Assembly: GCA_002293855.1 (NCBI GenBank)
Contig: DBEB01000026.1
Location: 1-12,618, forward strand
DNA length: 12,618 nt
Source: Candidatus Falkowbacteria bacterium UBA917
GTDB taxonomy: Bacteria; Patescibacteriota; Patescibacteriia; Patescibacteriales; Patescibacteriaceae
Direction: 5' to 3'
Shown here: in pieces, positions 1 to 5,526 of the stretch
Layout of the letters: the number at the start of each line of letters is the position of its first letter
Numbering within the stretch: the first letter of the stretch is position 1
The notes under the pieces: model-generated
Told to the model about the DNA's origin: nothing
Databases searched by the model: none
What the model saw: the letters and a program-made list of their open reading frames with translations, nothing else
Program-made: the position numbers and the translations under genes

Positions 1-2
1 CT

Positions 3-149
3 TTGACCGCAGCTTTTGTTTTGTTGGTTTTTATGGCTTTGGAGTCCAAACGAAAGCCTGTTAAGTATTGGTATATCCCAGTTGTGGGAGTCTTTGCCTT
101 TGGCTTGGCTTTTGCTATGCCAGCCTATCTGTATTTGCGCGAAAAATAA
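3..149 (+). CDS. C-terminal fragment of a small integral membrane protein (possibly DUF2834-like)
   Basis: Reading from base 3 gives an open frame of 48 codons ending at TAA 147-149; the true start lies before the window. The fragment begins LTAAFVLLVFMALES, continues KRKPVKYWYIPVVGVFAFG and ends AMPAYLYLREK. Two hydrophobic segments separated by a basic turn (SKRKPVK) indicate two transmembrane helices with a cytoplasmic loop. The ending, an aromatic/Leu-rich helix closing in LYLRE, resembles DUF2834-type small membrane proteins; that assignment is from memory of the family pattern and is tentative. An overlapping frame starting at base 16 is longer but has low-complexity Leu/Trp content and no protein-like organisation, so this frame is preferred. 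Function unknown. Confidence 0.55.
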   Translation: MTAAFVLLVFMALESKRKPVKYWYIPVVGVFAFGLAFAMPAYLYLREK

Positions 150-180
150 ACAATTTTTGACGAGAAGAAAACTAGCTATT

Positions 181-210
181 TTGCGTATTATTACTTTGAG
201 GGCTTATACT
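181..210 (+). promoter_or_regulatory. possible sigma-70-type promoter for the sigma factor gene
   Basis: TTGCGT at 181-186 and TATACT at 205-210 are separated by 18 bases. Transcription would begin almost at the ATG at 217, implying a leaderless or nearly leaderless message. A GAGGG at 198-202 is the only Shine-Dalgarno-like string, and it is 14 bases from the ATG, which is longer than usual. If the promoter is real, that site would not be in the mRNA. Weak evidence. Confidence 0.3.
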
Positions 211-216
211 TAGTTC

Positions 217-810
217 ATGTTGGATAATAGCGAAATTGAGCAATTAAGTGATCAAGAATTAGTGAAGCTGACCCTGGTTGACCAAGGTTGTTTTGCTTAT
301 CTGATTATGCGTTATCGAGCTAAGTTATTAAATTATATTCGGCGAATTACTAATGTCCGCGATGAGGAGGCGGAAGATATTTTGCAGGAGGTTTTTTTGA
401 AAACTTATCTCAATCTTAATTCTTTTAAACCGTCCTTGAAGTTTTCGTCATGGATTTATGCGATTGCTCATAATCAAGTAATCAGCAACTTTCGTAAAAT
501 CAAAGCTCGGCCTGAAGGGTCAAGTGTGACCATTGATGAGGGTTTAGCTGAAACTTTGGCTGCTGATTTGAATTTGGAAAAAGCGATTGATCAGAAGTTG
601 TTAGCTCAGAAAATTGATAAAGCTTTGCAAGCTTTGCCGGCGAAGTACAGAGAGATATTAATTTTAAAATATTTGGAGGAAAAGAATTATCAAGAGATGT
701 CGGATATTATTAAAAAACCAATGGGTACAGTAGCGTCGATGTTAAATAAAGCGAGGAGTGAGTTTAAAAAAGTTATTTTAGAGACTAAAATCTTAAGATA
801 TGATGAGTGA
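217..810 (+). CDS. ECF-type RNA polymerase sigma-70 family factor
   Basis: A 197-residue alternative sigma factor that would direct RNA polymerase to a small set of promoters. Region 2 spans about residues 25-95 and carries the typical core-binding and -10-recognition signature, with AEDILQEVFLK at 52-62 and FSSWIYAIAHNQ at 76-87. Region 4 spans about 130-185, with the helix-turn-helix in YQEMSDIIKKPMGTVASMLNKAR (158-180), the usual SYxEIAxxLxxxxGTVxSxLxxAR pattern of the family. Regions 1 and 3 are absent, as expected for ECF (group 4) factors, and the length is typical. The stop codon overlaps the start of the next gene, so the two are translationally coupled; in ECF loci this position usually holds the anti-sigma factor. 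The final LRYDE segment may exist mainly because of that overlap. The target regulon cannot be read from the sequence. Confidence 0.93.
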   Translation: MLDNSEIEQLSDQELVKLTLVDQGCFAYLIMRYRAKLLNYIRRITNVRDEEAEDILQEVFLKTYLNLNSFKPSLKFSSWIYAIAHNQVISNFRKIKARPEGSSVTIDEGLAETLAADLNLEKAIDQKLLAQKIDKALQALPAKYREILILKYLEEKNYQEMSDIIKKPMGTVASMLNKARSEFKKVILETKILRYDE

Positions 811-1633
811 TCAGCAATTTAATGAGGCGGTCTTGGAGAAAATCCAGACTGATAAGATTAAACCTTTGCCAAAGTGGTTGTTTGTTTGGCGTAATGTTTT
901 GATTTGGAGTTTGGGGGTCTTGTCTTTGATCTCGGGTTCGATTGCTGTGTCGCTTATTATTTATATGCAAAGTTTGGATGAGTGGGGCGTGTACCAGAGT
1001 ATGAAATTGAATTATTTGGAGATGATGAGTGTGATGGTGCCGATTTTTTGGCTGGTCAGTTTGGCTTTGTTTGTAGGTCTCTTGTATTACAATGTTAAAA
1101 AAACTGAGCGAGGTTATCGTTACCGTCCGATTTATGTGGTGGCTGGGGCGCTGGCTCTGAGTGTGGCTTTGGGGATAGTGTGTCATTTTGCTGGTGTGAG
1201 CAGATGGTTGGATGACTTTCTCAGTGAGAGAGCGCCTTATTATGAGCGGGTGATGAGCCCAGCATTATCTTATTGGTCGGATCCGGCTAGTGGCAGATTG
1301 ATTGGGATTGTGACTACTGAGTTAATTGATGATCGCTTTGGTTTGCTGAGTCCAGAAGCTCGTGAGTGGGAGATTTTATGGGAGTCAAATAAAGATCGTC
1401 ATCAACCAGTGTTATTACCTGGCTTGGTAGTTAAGTGTTTGGGTCGGCAAGTCGGTGAGGGGCGGTTTGTAGCCGAACAAGTTTTGCCGATGGTGCCTGG
1501 ACGTAAATTTTTTAAGCGCGGTCAGAAGGATTGTCCTCATAGACAATGGCAAGAGGTGACTTGTAGTCGGGTCTTGGTTGAACGTCTTGGTGGAGGGGCT
1601 TATGAAGTGCGAACTTATTGGCAGCTGAGGTAG
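800..1633 (+). CDS. three-helix membrane protein, candidate anti-sigma factor/sensor
   Basis: A 277-residue protein whose start (ATG 800, with a second ATG directly after it at 803) lies inside the end of the sigma factor gene, so translation is coupled. A short hydrophilic N-terminus (residues 1-32) is followed by transmembrane segments at about 33-55, 76-97 and 111-132. Positive charges cluster at 100-109 (KKTERGYRYR) between helices 2 and 3. This predicts a cytoplasmic N-terminus and an extracytoplasmic C-terminal domain from about 133 to 277. Within it, residues 165-231 read as five alternating beta strands (RLIGIVTTEL, WEILWES, LVVKCLGRQV, FVAEQVLPM), resembling a small OB-like barrel. 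No zinc anti-sigma HxxxCxxC motif is present. The anti-sigma role is inferred from gene order and topology only; it could instead be an unrelated membrane protein. Confidence 0.7.
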   Translation: MMSDQQFNEAVLEKIQTDKIKPLPKWLFVWRNVLIWSLGVLSLISGSIAVSLIIYMQSLDEWGVYQSMKLNYLEMMSVMVPIFWLVSLALFVGLLYYNVKKTERGYRYRPIYVVAGALALSVALGIVCHFAGVSRWLDDFLSERAPYYERVMSPALSYWSDPASGRLIGIVTTELIDDRFGLLSPEAREWEILWESNKDRHQPVLLPGLVVKCLGRQVGEGRFVAEQVLPMVPGRKFFKRGQKDCPHRQWQEVTCSRVLVERLGGGAYEVRTYWQLR

Positions 1634-1694
1634 AGTGAAGAAATAGTTTAGAGAAGCGTAGTAGTGGGAGAGCTCTGATAATTATTAAGTTTCC

Positions 1695-1722
1695 CGCCTT
1701 CGCTCCTTACGGAGCTACAGCG
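1695..1722. repeat. short palindromic element upstream of the Met-rich protein gene
   Basis: GCTCC (1702-1706) and GGAGC (1711-1715) form a stem around a TTAC loop, and the flanks CGC (1695-1697) and GCG (1720-1722) can pair outside it. No T-run follows, so it does not look like an intrinsic terminator. It abuts the promoter at 1723-1731. Its form (cgCCTTCGCTCC...GGAGCTACaGCG) looks like a dispersed palindromic repeat, but no second copy lies in this window. Confidence 0.45.
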
Positions 1723-1731
1723 TGGTAAAAT
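1723..1731 (+). promoter_or_regulatory. extended -10 promoter element
   Basis: TGGTAAAAT matches the extended -10 form TG-N-TATAAT with one mismatch. No good -35 is present at the right distance, where the upstream hairpin lies. Transcription would start at about 1737-1738, on or next to the ATG, suggesting a leaderless mRNA for the following gene; no Shine-Dalgarno site is seen. Confidence 0.5.
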
Positions 1732-1737
1732 AAAAAT

Positions 1738-2145
1738 ATGACTAAAAATAAACAGATTATTAGCGTTTTATTAGCGATGGCGATGCTTGCTGGTTCGGCA
1801 ATATCAGCTCAAGCAGCCGGTCATGGTATGAAAGGTTATAAGATGATGGGTGCTAAGAAGATGACCAAAGAAGAAATGACCAAGAAGCATGAAGAAATGA
1901 AGGCTAAGCAAGCGTCTATCGACAAAGCTTTGGCTGACAATAACTATACTGTTTGGGTTGCTGCAGTGGGTGCTGACTCAGAAATAGCTAAGAAGATTAA
2001 TGTCAGTAATTTCCCCAAGTTAGTTGAGGCTTATAATTTGCGCAAGCAACTGGAAACAAAAATGACGGAGTTGGGTTTGGGTGGTGGTGCTGGCTTGATG
2101 ATGGGTGGTATGGGCTCTGATAAGCCGTGTAATAAAATTAAGTAG
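1738..2145 (+). CDS. secreted methionine/lysine-rich small protein, function unknown
   Basis: A 135-residue protein with a clear signal peptide: basic start TKNK, hydrophobic core IISVLLAMAMLAG, and a probable signal-peptidase site near SAQA-A (residue 26/27). The mature part opens with a His/Met/Lys-rich stretch (GHGMKGYKMMGAKKM, residues 28-42), then a charged helix (43-66). A compact middle section at about 67-112 has the pattern DNNYTVWVAAVG, then NFPKLVEAYNLRK, ending ELGL. The tail is Gly/Met-rich (GLMMGGMG) with one Cys at 131. Met and His clusters suggest metal binding, as in periplasmic copper or stress-sensing proteins, but no recognised metal-binding motif can be named. It lies 104 bases after the sigma/anti-sigma-like pair and has its own promoter, so it could be the target of that sigma factor or its signal partner. 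Both ideas are inference. Confidence 0.8.
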   Translation: MTKNKQIISVLLAMAMLAGSAISAQAAGHGMKGYKMMGAKKMTKEEMTKKHEEMKAKQASIDKALADNNYTVWVAAVGADSEIAKKINVSNFPKLVEAYNLRKQLETKMTELGLGGGAGLMMGGMGSDKPCNKIK

Positions 2146-2173
2146 TAGATGAGTTAAAAATTAAGACTATGCG

Positions 2174-2202
2174 GGCCGATTGGCGATTGTCGTTAATCGG
2201 CC
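2174..2202. terminator. long hairpin downstream of the Met-rich protein gene
   Basis: GGCCGATT (2174-2181) pairs perfectly with AATCGGCC (2195-2202), and the inner bases GGCGA/TCGTT continue the stem with two wobble pairs, giving about 13 bp around a TTG loop. It lies 28 bases past the stop codon. Only a short TTA follows instead of a T-run, so it may stabilise the 3' end of the mRNA rather than terminate transcription by itself. ATTGGCGAT is repeated at 2179-2187 and 2209-2217. Confidence 0.5.
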
Positions 2203-2223
2203 TTATCAATTGGCGATAAATAA

Positions 2224-2250
2224 AAAGACCTACTATTGTAGTAGGTCTTT
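2224..2250. terminator. bidirectional intrinsic terminator between convergent genes
   Basis: AAAGACCTACTA (2224-2235) and TAGTAGGTCTTT (2239-2250) form a perfect 12-bp stem with a TTG loop. It sits between convergent genes ending at 2145 (plus) and 2267 (minus). Read on the minus strand, the stem is followed by TTTTTATTTAT, a good U-tract; on the plus strand the T-run is only the TTT of the stem. It should serve the minus-strand lipoprotein gene best and the plus-strand gene less efficiently. Confidence 0.85.
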
Positions 2251-2266
2251 AATGTTGTGAAATATT

Positions 2267-2989
2267 TTAATTGGGGTAACGGACGGTGATAAACTGTCCC
2301 TTTGTGTCGCCTAGCCAGGGAGAGTGGAAGGCTTCTGTTAAATCTGGCCAAGAAGCGGCTTGATCTTTGTAATAGTCGGCAGCGATCTGAACCCCGATGT
2401 CACCAGTAATTCTTAAACGACAGATTATGAAGTACTTGATACTGGGATCACGAGGATATTTACCAGAGCCATTCATCCACCAGTGACTGATTTTGTCACT
2501 GGGGGGTTTGATTTCTAGGATGCCGTCTTTGATGATGGAGTTATCCATGGGCAAGAAGTCATTGCTTTCGTACCATTTGGGATAGCGACTAAATAATCCA
2601 CCTTCATTAGTGCTGAGCGATCGTTCAATGTCTCGATAATTTAGAATATCTACGACTGAAGTGTCGCCATTGCGAATGTCCATGAGTACGAAGTAATCAA
2701 CTTCTACCAGACCGGAGCCTTGGTTTTTGAGGGTGGCACAGTGCATCCAAGCTTGGATGGCGCTGTAATTGCTCATATAACCAGCTTGACCGGGCCAAGG
2801 TAGGCTTGACCAGTCAGAACAACCACTCGGTATTAAACCGGGGTTGTAGGGAATGGTTTTTGCAGTGACATTAAAGGGGCTGAAGTCAGTGTCCTGAGAC
2901 TTTGGAGGAGTGACTTGAGGCTCTACGACATCATCTGCGCAAGCTGACAAAAGAGTGATAAAAGCGAGGATAATTAAGCAATTTTTCAT
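2267..2989 (-). CDS. putative lipoprotein of unknown function
   Basis: A 240-residue protein starting with a lipoprotein signal peptide: MKNCLIILAFITLLSAC, with lipobox L14-S15-A16-C17 and lipidation expected at Cys17. A flexible acidic/proline linker follows (ADDVVEPQVTPPKSQDTD, residues 18-35). The mature domain is rich in Trp, Tyr, Asp and Gly, with predicted beta structure. Notable stretches are CSDWSSLPWPGQAGY (57-71), VEVDYFVLMDIRNGD (95-109) and ITGDIGVQIAADYYKD (194-209). Cysteines at 57, 84 and 190 could allow one disulfide. The aromatic, all-beta character suggests a surface binding domain, perhaps for carbohydrate, but no family is recognised. The start is well supported by AGAAAGG (minus strand, 2997-3003) 7 bases upstream and by a near-consensus promoter. 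It is monocistronic, with a terminator just past its stop. Confidence 0.85.
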   Translation of the reverse strand: MKNCLIILAFITLLSACADDVVEPQVTPPKSQDTDFSPFNVTAKTIPYNPGLIPSGCSDWSSLPWPGQAGYMSNYSAIQAWMHCATLKNQGSGLVEVDYFVLMDIRNGDTSVVDILNYRDIERSLSTNEGGLFSRYPKWYESNDFLPMDNSIIKDGILEIKPPSDKISHWWMNGSGKYPRDPSIKYFIICRLRITGDIGVQIAADYYKDQAASWPDLTEAFHSPWLGDTKGQFITVRYPN

Positions 2990-2996
2990 TGCTGGG

Positions 2997-3003
2997 CCTT
3001 TCT
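2997..3003 (-). promoter_or_regulatory. ribosome binding site of the lipoprotein gene
   Basis: Read on the minus strand, AGAAAGG lies 7 bases upstream of the ATG at 2989. It is one of only two convincing Shine-Dalgarno sites in the window and fixes the start codon. Confidence 0.7.
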
Positions 3004-3035
3004 GATTGTTAAAAAACTAAGTAATTATAATTATC

Positions 3036-3064
3036 ATTATAGCACAAATATTATAAAAAGTCAA
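3036..3064 (-). promoter_or_regulatory. near-consensus promoter for the lipoprotein gene
   Basis: On the minus strand, TTGACT (3064-3059) and TATAAT (3041-3036) are separated by exactly 17 bases, and TGC directly before TATAAT gives an extended -10. One mismatch to the -35 consensus and none to the -10. Predicted transcription start is near 3029, giving a leader of about 40 bases. This is among the strongest promoters in the window. Confidence 0.85.
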
Positions 3065-3124
3065 TAGATTACTCAAAAAGGCTTTATTTTTTGGGTTTTT
3101 ATTGAATGTAGGGCTTTTCTTGTA

Positions 3125-3181
3125 TAAGACCCCTCAGTCCTGACAGACAGCTCCCTTTTTTATTAAACTAAGACCCCTCAG
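3125..3181. repeat. 13-bp direct repeat TAAGACCCCTCAG, two copies
   Basis: TAAGACCCCTCAG occurs at 3125-3137 and again at 3169-3181, 44 bases apart. Similarity continues imperfectly past each copy (…CAGACAGCTCCC against …AAGCCCAGCTCGCC), so the first copy looks like a decayed or truncated version of the element that begins at the second. Confidence 0.8.
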
Positions 3182-3279
3182 GGCTAAAGCCCAGCTCGCC
3201 TTATAAAGGGGAGCAATTAATTGCAATCATTTTTATTCGTTCCCCTCCTTAATAAGGAGTGGTGAGCGAAGCTCGGGGT
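3173..3279. repeat. MITE/REP-like element with imperfect inverted-repeat arms
   Basis: The left arm 3173-3214 begins ACCCC and ends GGGGAGC. The right arm 3239-3279 reads, on the other strand, ACCCC … GGGGAAC. The arms share their ends and a CTTATNAAG core and enclose a 24-base AT-rich spacer. Nested small hairpins lie inside: GGGC/GCCC (3181-3192), CTCCTT/AAGGAG (3245-3259) and GAGC/GCTC (3264-3274). It is about 107 bp with no coding capacity, consistent with a non-autonomous mobile or REP-type repeat. No target-site duplication was established. Confidence 0.6.
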
Positions 3280-3316
3280 TGTAAACTAGGAATGACTAAC
3301 AATTCGTATTCATGAG

Positions 3317-3336
3317 ATTGCTGCTTTCGCAGGAAT
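3317..3336. repeat. short REP-like palindrome
   Basis: ATTGCTGCTTTCGCAGGAAT folds as ATT-CTGC/GCAG-AAT around a TTTC loop with one G/G mismatch, followed by GACG. The string resembles the widespread CCTGCTTTCGCAGGAATGACG-type palindromes scattered through many bacterial genomes. Confidence 0.5.
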
Positions 3337-3360
3337 GACGAAATAATATATTAAGTTGAT

Positions 3361-3389
3361 TTGTCTTGGTCTAGCTTTCGTGATAAAAT
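3361..3389 (+). promoter_or_regulatory. promoter of the pilus operon
   Basis: TTGTCT (3361-3366) and TAAAAT (3384-3389) are separated by 17 bases, with TGA before the -10 giving the extended form TGATAAAAT. Transcription is expected to start near 3396, leaving a leader of about 40-48 bases before the response regulator. It is the only good promoter found upstream of the run of genes ending at 12448. Confidence 0.7.
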
Positions 3390-3417
3390 GAACAATGATT
3401 TGTTTACTAAGATTCGT

Positions 3418-3425
3418 GAGGGAGG
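3418..3425 (+). promoter_or_regulatory. ribosome binding site of the response regulator
   Basis: GAGGGAGG is a strong Shine-Dalgarno-like sequence. It is 12 bases from GTG 3438 and 18 from ATG 3444. Spacing favours the GTG, whereas the N-terminus MSSDKKTILIAEDE made from the ATG looks more typical of the family. The start is therefore uncertain by two codons. Confidence 0.6.
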
Positions 3426-3437
3426 ACGATACTATTT

Positions 3438-3824
3438 GTGTTTATGAGTAGTGATAAAAAAACAATTTTGATTGCTGAAGACGAGAAGCCGATGGCTTTG
3501 ATTTTGGAGCGCAAATTAAAATTAAGTGGTTTTGAAGTCAAGGTGACGCATGATGGTGAGAAGGCGTTAGCGACGATTGCTGAGGGCGGTATTGATCTAG
3601 TAATTTTGGATTTGATTATGCCCAAGCTCAACGGTTTTGGAGTGCTTGAAGCGATGAAAAAGCAGAAATTAAAAATGCCGGTGATAGTGCTCTCTAATCT
3701 TAGTCAGGATGAGGATGAGGCGCGGGTCAAAGAACTAGGAGCGTCGGCCTTTTTTATTAAGTCGAATGTGTCAATGGAACAAGTGGTAAAAATTGTGAAG
3801 TATTGCCTAAAGATTAAAGACTAA
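3438..3824 (+). CDS. CheY-like single-domain response regulator
   Basis: A 128-residue stand-alone receiver domain without an output domain, expected to act by protein-protein contact after phosphorylation. All key residues are present: the acidic pair E14-D15 (ILIAEDE), the phosphorylatable Asp58 in VILDLIMPKLNG, the switch Ser86 (IVLSN) and the conserved Lys108 (FFIKSN). The Tyr/Phe switch position falls in the FF of AFFIKSN. Coordinates use GTG 3438; ATG 3444 is an alternative start. It is the first gene of the pilus operon, and pilB starts 2 bases after its stop, so they are co-expressed and probably coupled. By analogy with PilG/PilH-type regulators it may control pilus activity, but no histidine kinase is nearby to confirm a partner. 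Confidence 0.93.
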   Translation: MFMSSDKKTILIAEDEKPMALILERKLKLSGFEVKVTHDGEKALATIAEGGIDLVILDLIMPKLNGFGVLEAMKKQKLKMPVIVLSNLSQDEDEARVKELGASAFFIKSNVSMEQVVKIVKYCLKIKD

Positions 3825-3826
3825 TT

Positions 3827-5503
3827 ATGGCTAAGGGAGGGGAACTCACTAATGAGGAGTTAAAAAATATTTTACTGCAAGGCAACTATGTAGCGAAAGC
3901 TGATATGGTGGCTGCGGAGGAATATGTAGAAAAAAATGGCGGTGATCTGATCCGTTATTTTTTGGCTAAGCAAATCATTACTAAAGATTTGCTGGGACAG
4001 GCGATTGCTGAGTTTTTTAAAGTTAGTTATGGCAATTTGATGGCCAATCGTCCGACCAAAGAGTTGACATTGACGATTCCCAAAGAATTTGCCCTTAAGT
4101 ATCGCTTGGTTTTGTTTAAATTTGATAAGAGTAAGAAGGCGGCGATTGTAGCGACTGATAATCCAAATAAAACTAAGCTGTCAGGAGCTCTGGATAGCTT
4201 GGCTCGGTATCTGGCTGTGCCTAAGCTGACAATGGTTTATGCATTGCCAGAGGATTTGGATGAAGTGATGCTTTATTATCGCGATCCGCTTAGCGCACGC
4301 CTAGAAGCGATTGTGACAGCTGGTGAGCGAGTAGCTCCTTTGCTTTTTGATGAAATAGTCGAAGAAGCGACGATTTTTCGAGCTTCAGACTTGCACTTTG
4401 AGCCTAAGGAAGATGGAGTGCTGGTACGTTTTCGTATCGATGGTGTGATGACAGAGCAGTGTCGTTTTTCGAGGGAGATTTATAGTAATATCGTTAACCG
4501 TATTAAGGTGCGAGCGCATTTGCGTTTGGATGATCATTTTAGCACCCAAGACGGAGCAATTCGTCATCAGCTCGCTGATGGAGCGCACGCTGATATGCGT
4601 ATTTCGGTGGTGCCAACTTTGGATGGTGAAAAGATTGTTATTCGATTGCTCTCAGAATATGTGCGTGATTTTACGATGGCTGATGTCGGTCTCTCGGAGC
4701 GAGATCAACATATTTTGCAAGAAAATGCTGATCGACCCTTTGGTATGATTTTGGTTATCGGTCCGACTGGTAGTGGTAAGACGACGACTCTGTATGCACT
4801 ACTAAAAAATGTGGCAACTCCGGATATTAACGTGACAACGATTGAAGATCCAGTGGAATACAAAATCTCTAATATCAATCAAATCCAAGTGAATGAAGCA
4901 ACTAACTTAACTTTTGCGGCTGGTCTGCGTTCGATTGTTCGTCAAGACCCGGATGTGATCTTGGTTGGTGAAATTCGTGATATTGAGACAGCGGAGATTT
5001 CGGTTAATGCTGCTTTGACTGGTCATTTGCTCTTTTCGACCTTTCACGCTAATGACAGTGCAACAGCGATTCCTCGTCTCTTAGAAATGGGTGTAGAACC
5101 TTTTTTGTTGGCTTCGACTTTGAACTTGGTGATTGCTCAGCGACTCGCTAGGCGATTATGTAACAAATGTCGCTATTCTTATGTGGTCAAAAAAGCGGAA
5201 CTAAAAAAGAGCTTTCCGCTAGCTGAGAAGTATTTTAAGGGTAAGGACAGCATCACTCTCTACAAGGGCAAGGGTTGCAATGCTTGTAATCATTCTGGCT
5301 ACACTGGTCGAATCGCTTTGTTTGAATTTTTGCAAGTCAGTCGAGAGATGCAAGATTTAATCTTGAAACGACCAAGTACTCAGGAAATTTGGGATCTAGC
5401 TGCTCGTCAAGGCGCGATGTCGATGTTTGCTGATGGTGTAGAAAAATCAAAGGCTGGTGTAACGACTTTGGATGAAGTAATGAGAGTGGCGAACATCAAT
5501 TAA
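3827..5503 (+). CDS. pilB: type IV pilus assembly ATPase PilB (GspE/PilB family)
   Basis: Cytoplasmic hexameric ATPase that powers extraction of pilins into the growing fibre. The 558-residue length is typical. Residues about 8-150 form an N-terminal GspE/MshEN-like domain; the RLGxxLxxxG signature for c-di-GMP binding is not evident, so nucleotide sensing there is doubtful. The ATPase core has Walker A GPTGSGKTT (312-320), Asp box TIEDPVE (338-344), Walker B DPDVILVGEIRD (374-385, catalytic Glu382) and His box (TGH 398-400, STFHAND with His407). A zinc-binding tetracysteine follows: CNKC (445-448) and CNAC (484-487), the feature that separates PilB/GspE from the retraction ATPase PilT. It starts 2 bases after the response regulator stop with no Shine-Dalgarno, implying coupled translation. 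GspE of a type II secretion system is the alternative; the prepilin genes and lack of secretin genes favour a pilus. Confidence 0.96.
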   Translation: MAKGGELTNEELKNILLQGNYVAKADMVAAEEYVEKNGGDLIRYFLAKQIITKDLLGQAIAEFFKVSYGNLMANRPTKELTLTIPKEFALKYRLVLFKFDKSKKAAIVATDNPNKTKLSGALDSLARYLAVPKLTMVYALPEDLDEVMLYYRDPLSARLEAIVTAGERVAPLLFDEIVEEATIFRASDLHFEPKEDGVLVRFRIDGVMTEQCRFSREIYSNIVNRIKVRAHLRLDDHFSTQDGAIRHQLADGAHADMRISVVPTLDGEKIVIRLLSEYVRDFTMADVGLSERDQHILQENADRPFGMILVIGPTGSGKTTTLYALLKNVATPDINVTTIEDPVEYKISNINQIQVNEATNLTFAAGLRSIVRQDPDVILVGEIRDIETAEISVNAALTGHLLFSTFHANDSATAIPRLLEMGVEPFLLASTLNLVIAQRLARRLCNKCRYSYVVKKAELKKSFPLAEKYFKGKDSITLYKGKGCNACNHSGYTGRIALFEFLQVSREMQDLILKRPSTQEIWDLAARQGAMSMFADGVEKSKAGVTTLDEVMRVANIN

Positions 5504-5518
5504 AAGAGTCTCTTTTTT
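5502..5518 (+). other. small A/T hairpin between pilB and pilC
   Basis: AAAAGA (5502-5507) and TCTTTT (5511-5516) pair around GTC and are followed by TT. The stem has only one G-C pair, so it is weak; it could attenuate transcription or mark an mRNA processing point, or be chance. It occupies most of the 23-base gap before pilC, which has no clear Shine-Dalgarno. Confidence 0.25.
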
Positions 5519-5526
5519 AATAAACT

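Larger units (their letters stand above)
2990..3437. other. gene-free divergent intergenic region
   Basis: About 450 bases lie between the minus-strand lipoprotein gene and the pilus operon. No credible coding frame is visible. It holds the lipoprotein promoter (3036-3064), a repeat cluster (3125-3336) and the pilus operon promoter and ribosome binding site (3361-3425). The AT-rich flanks contrast with GC-rich palindromes in the middle. Confidence 0.8.

Noticed and set aside
16..213. 65-residue plus-strand frame at the left edge
   Set aside because: It overlaps the better frame 3-149, which gives a coherent membrane-protein tail; the 16-213 product is low-complexity.
785..1186. 133-residue open frame on the minus strand
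   Set aside because: It lies antisense inside the membrane protein gene, and its His/Thr/Gln-rich content is that of a shadow frame. The plus-strand frame has clear transmembrane helices and is coupled to the sigma factor.
3388..3447. Small upstream frame (MNNDLFTKIREGG…) ending in ATGA over the response regulator's ATG
   Set aside because: Its ATG lies within the predicted -10 element, so it would not be transcribed from that promoter; the overlap is probably chance. A second small frame from 3395 is equally unsupported.
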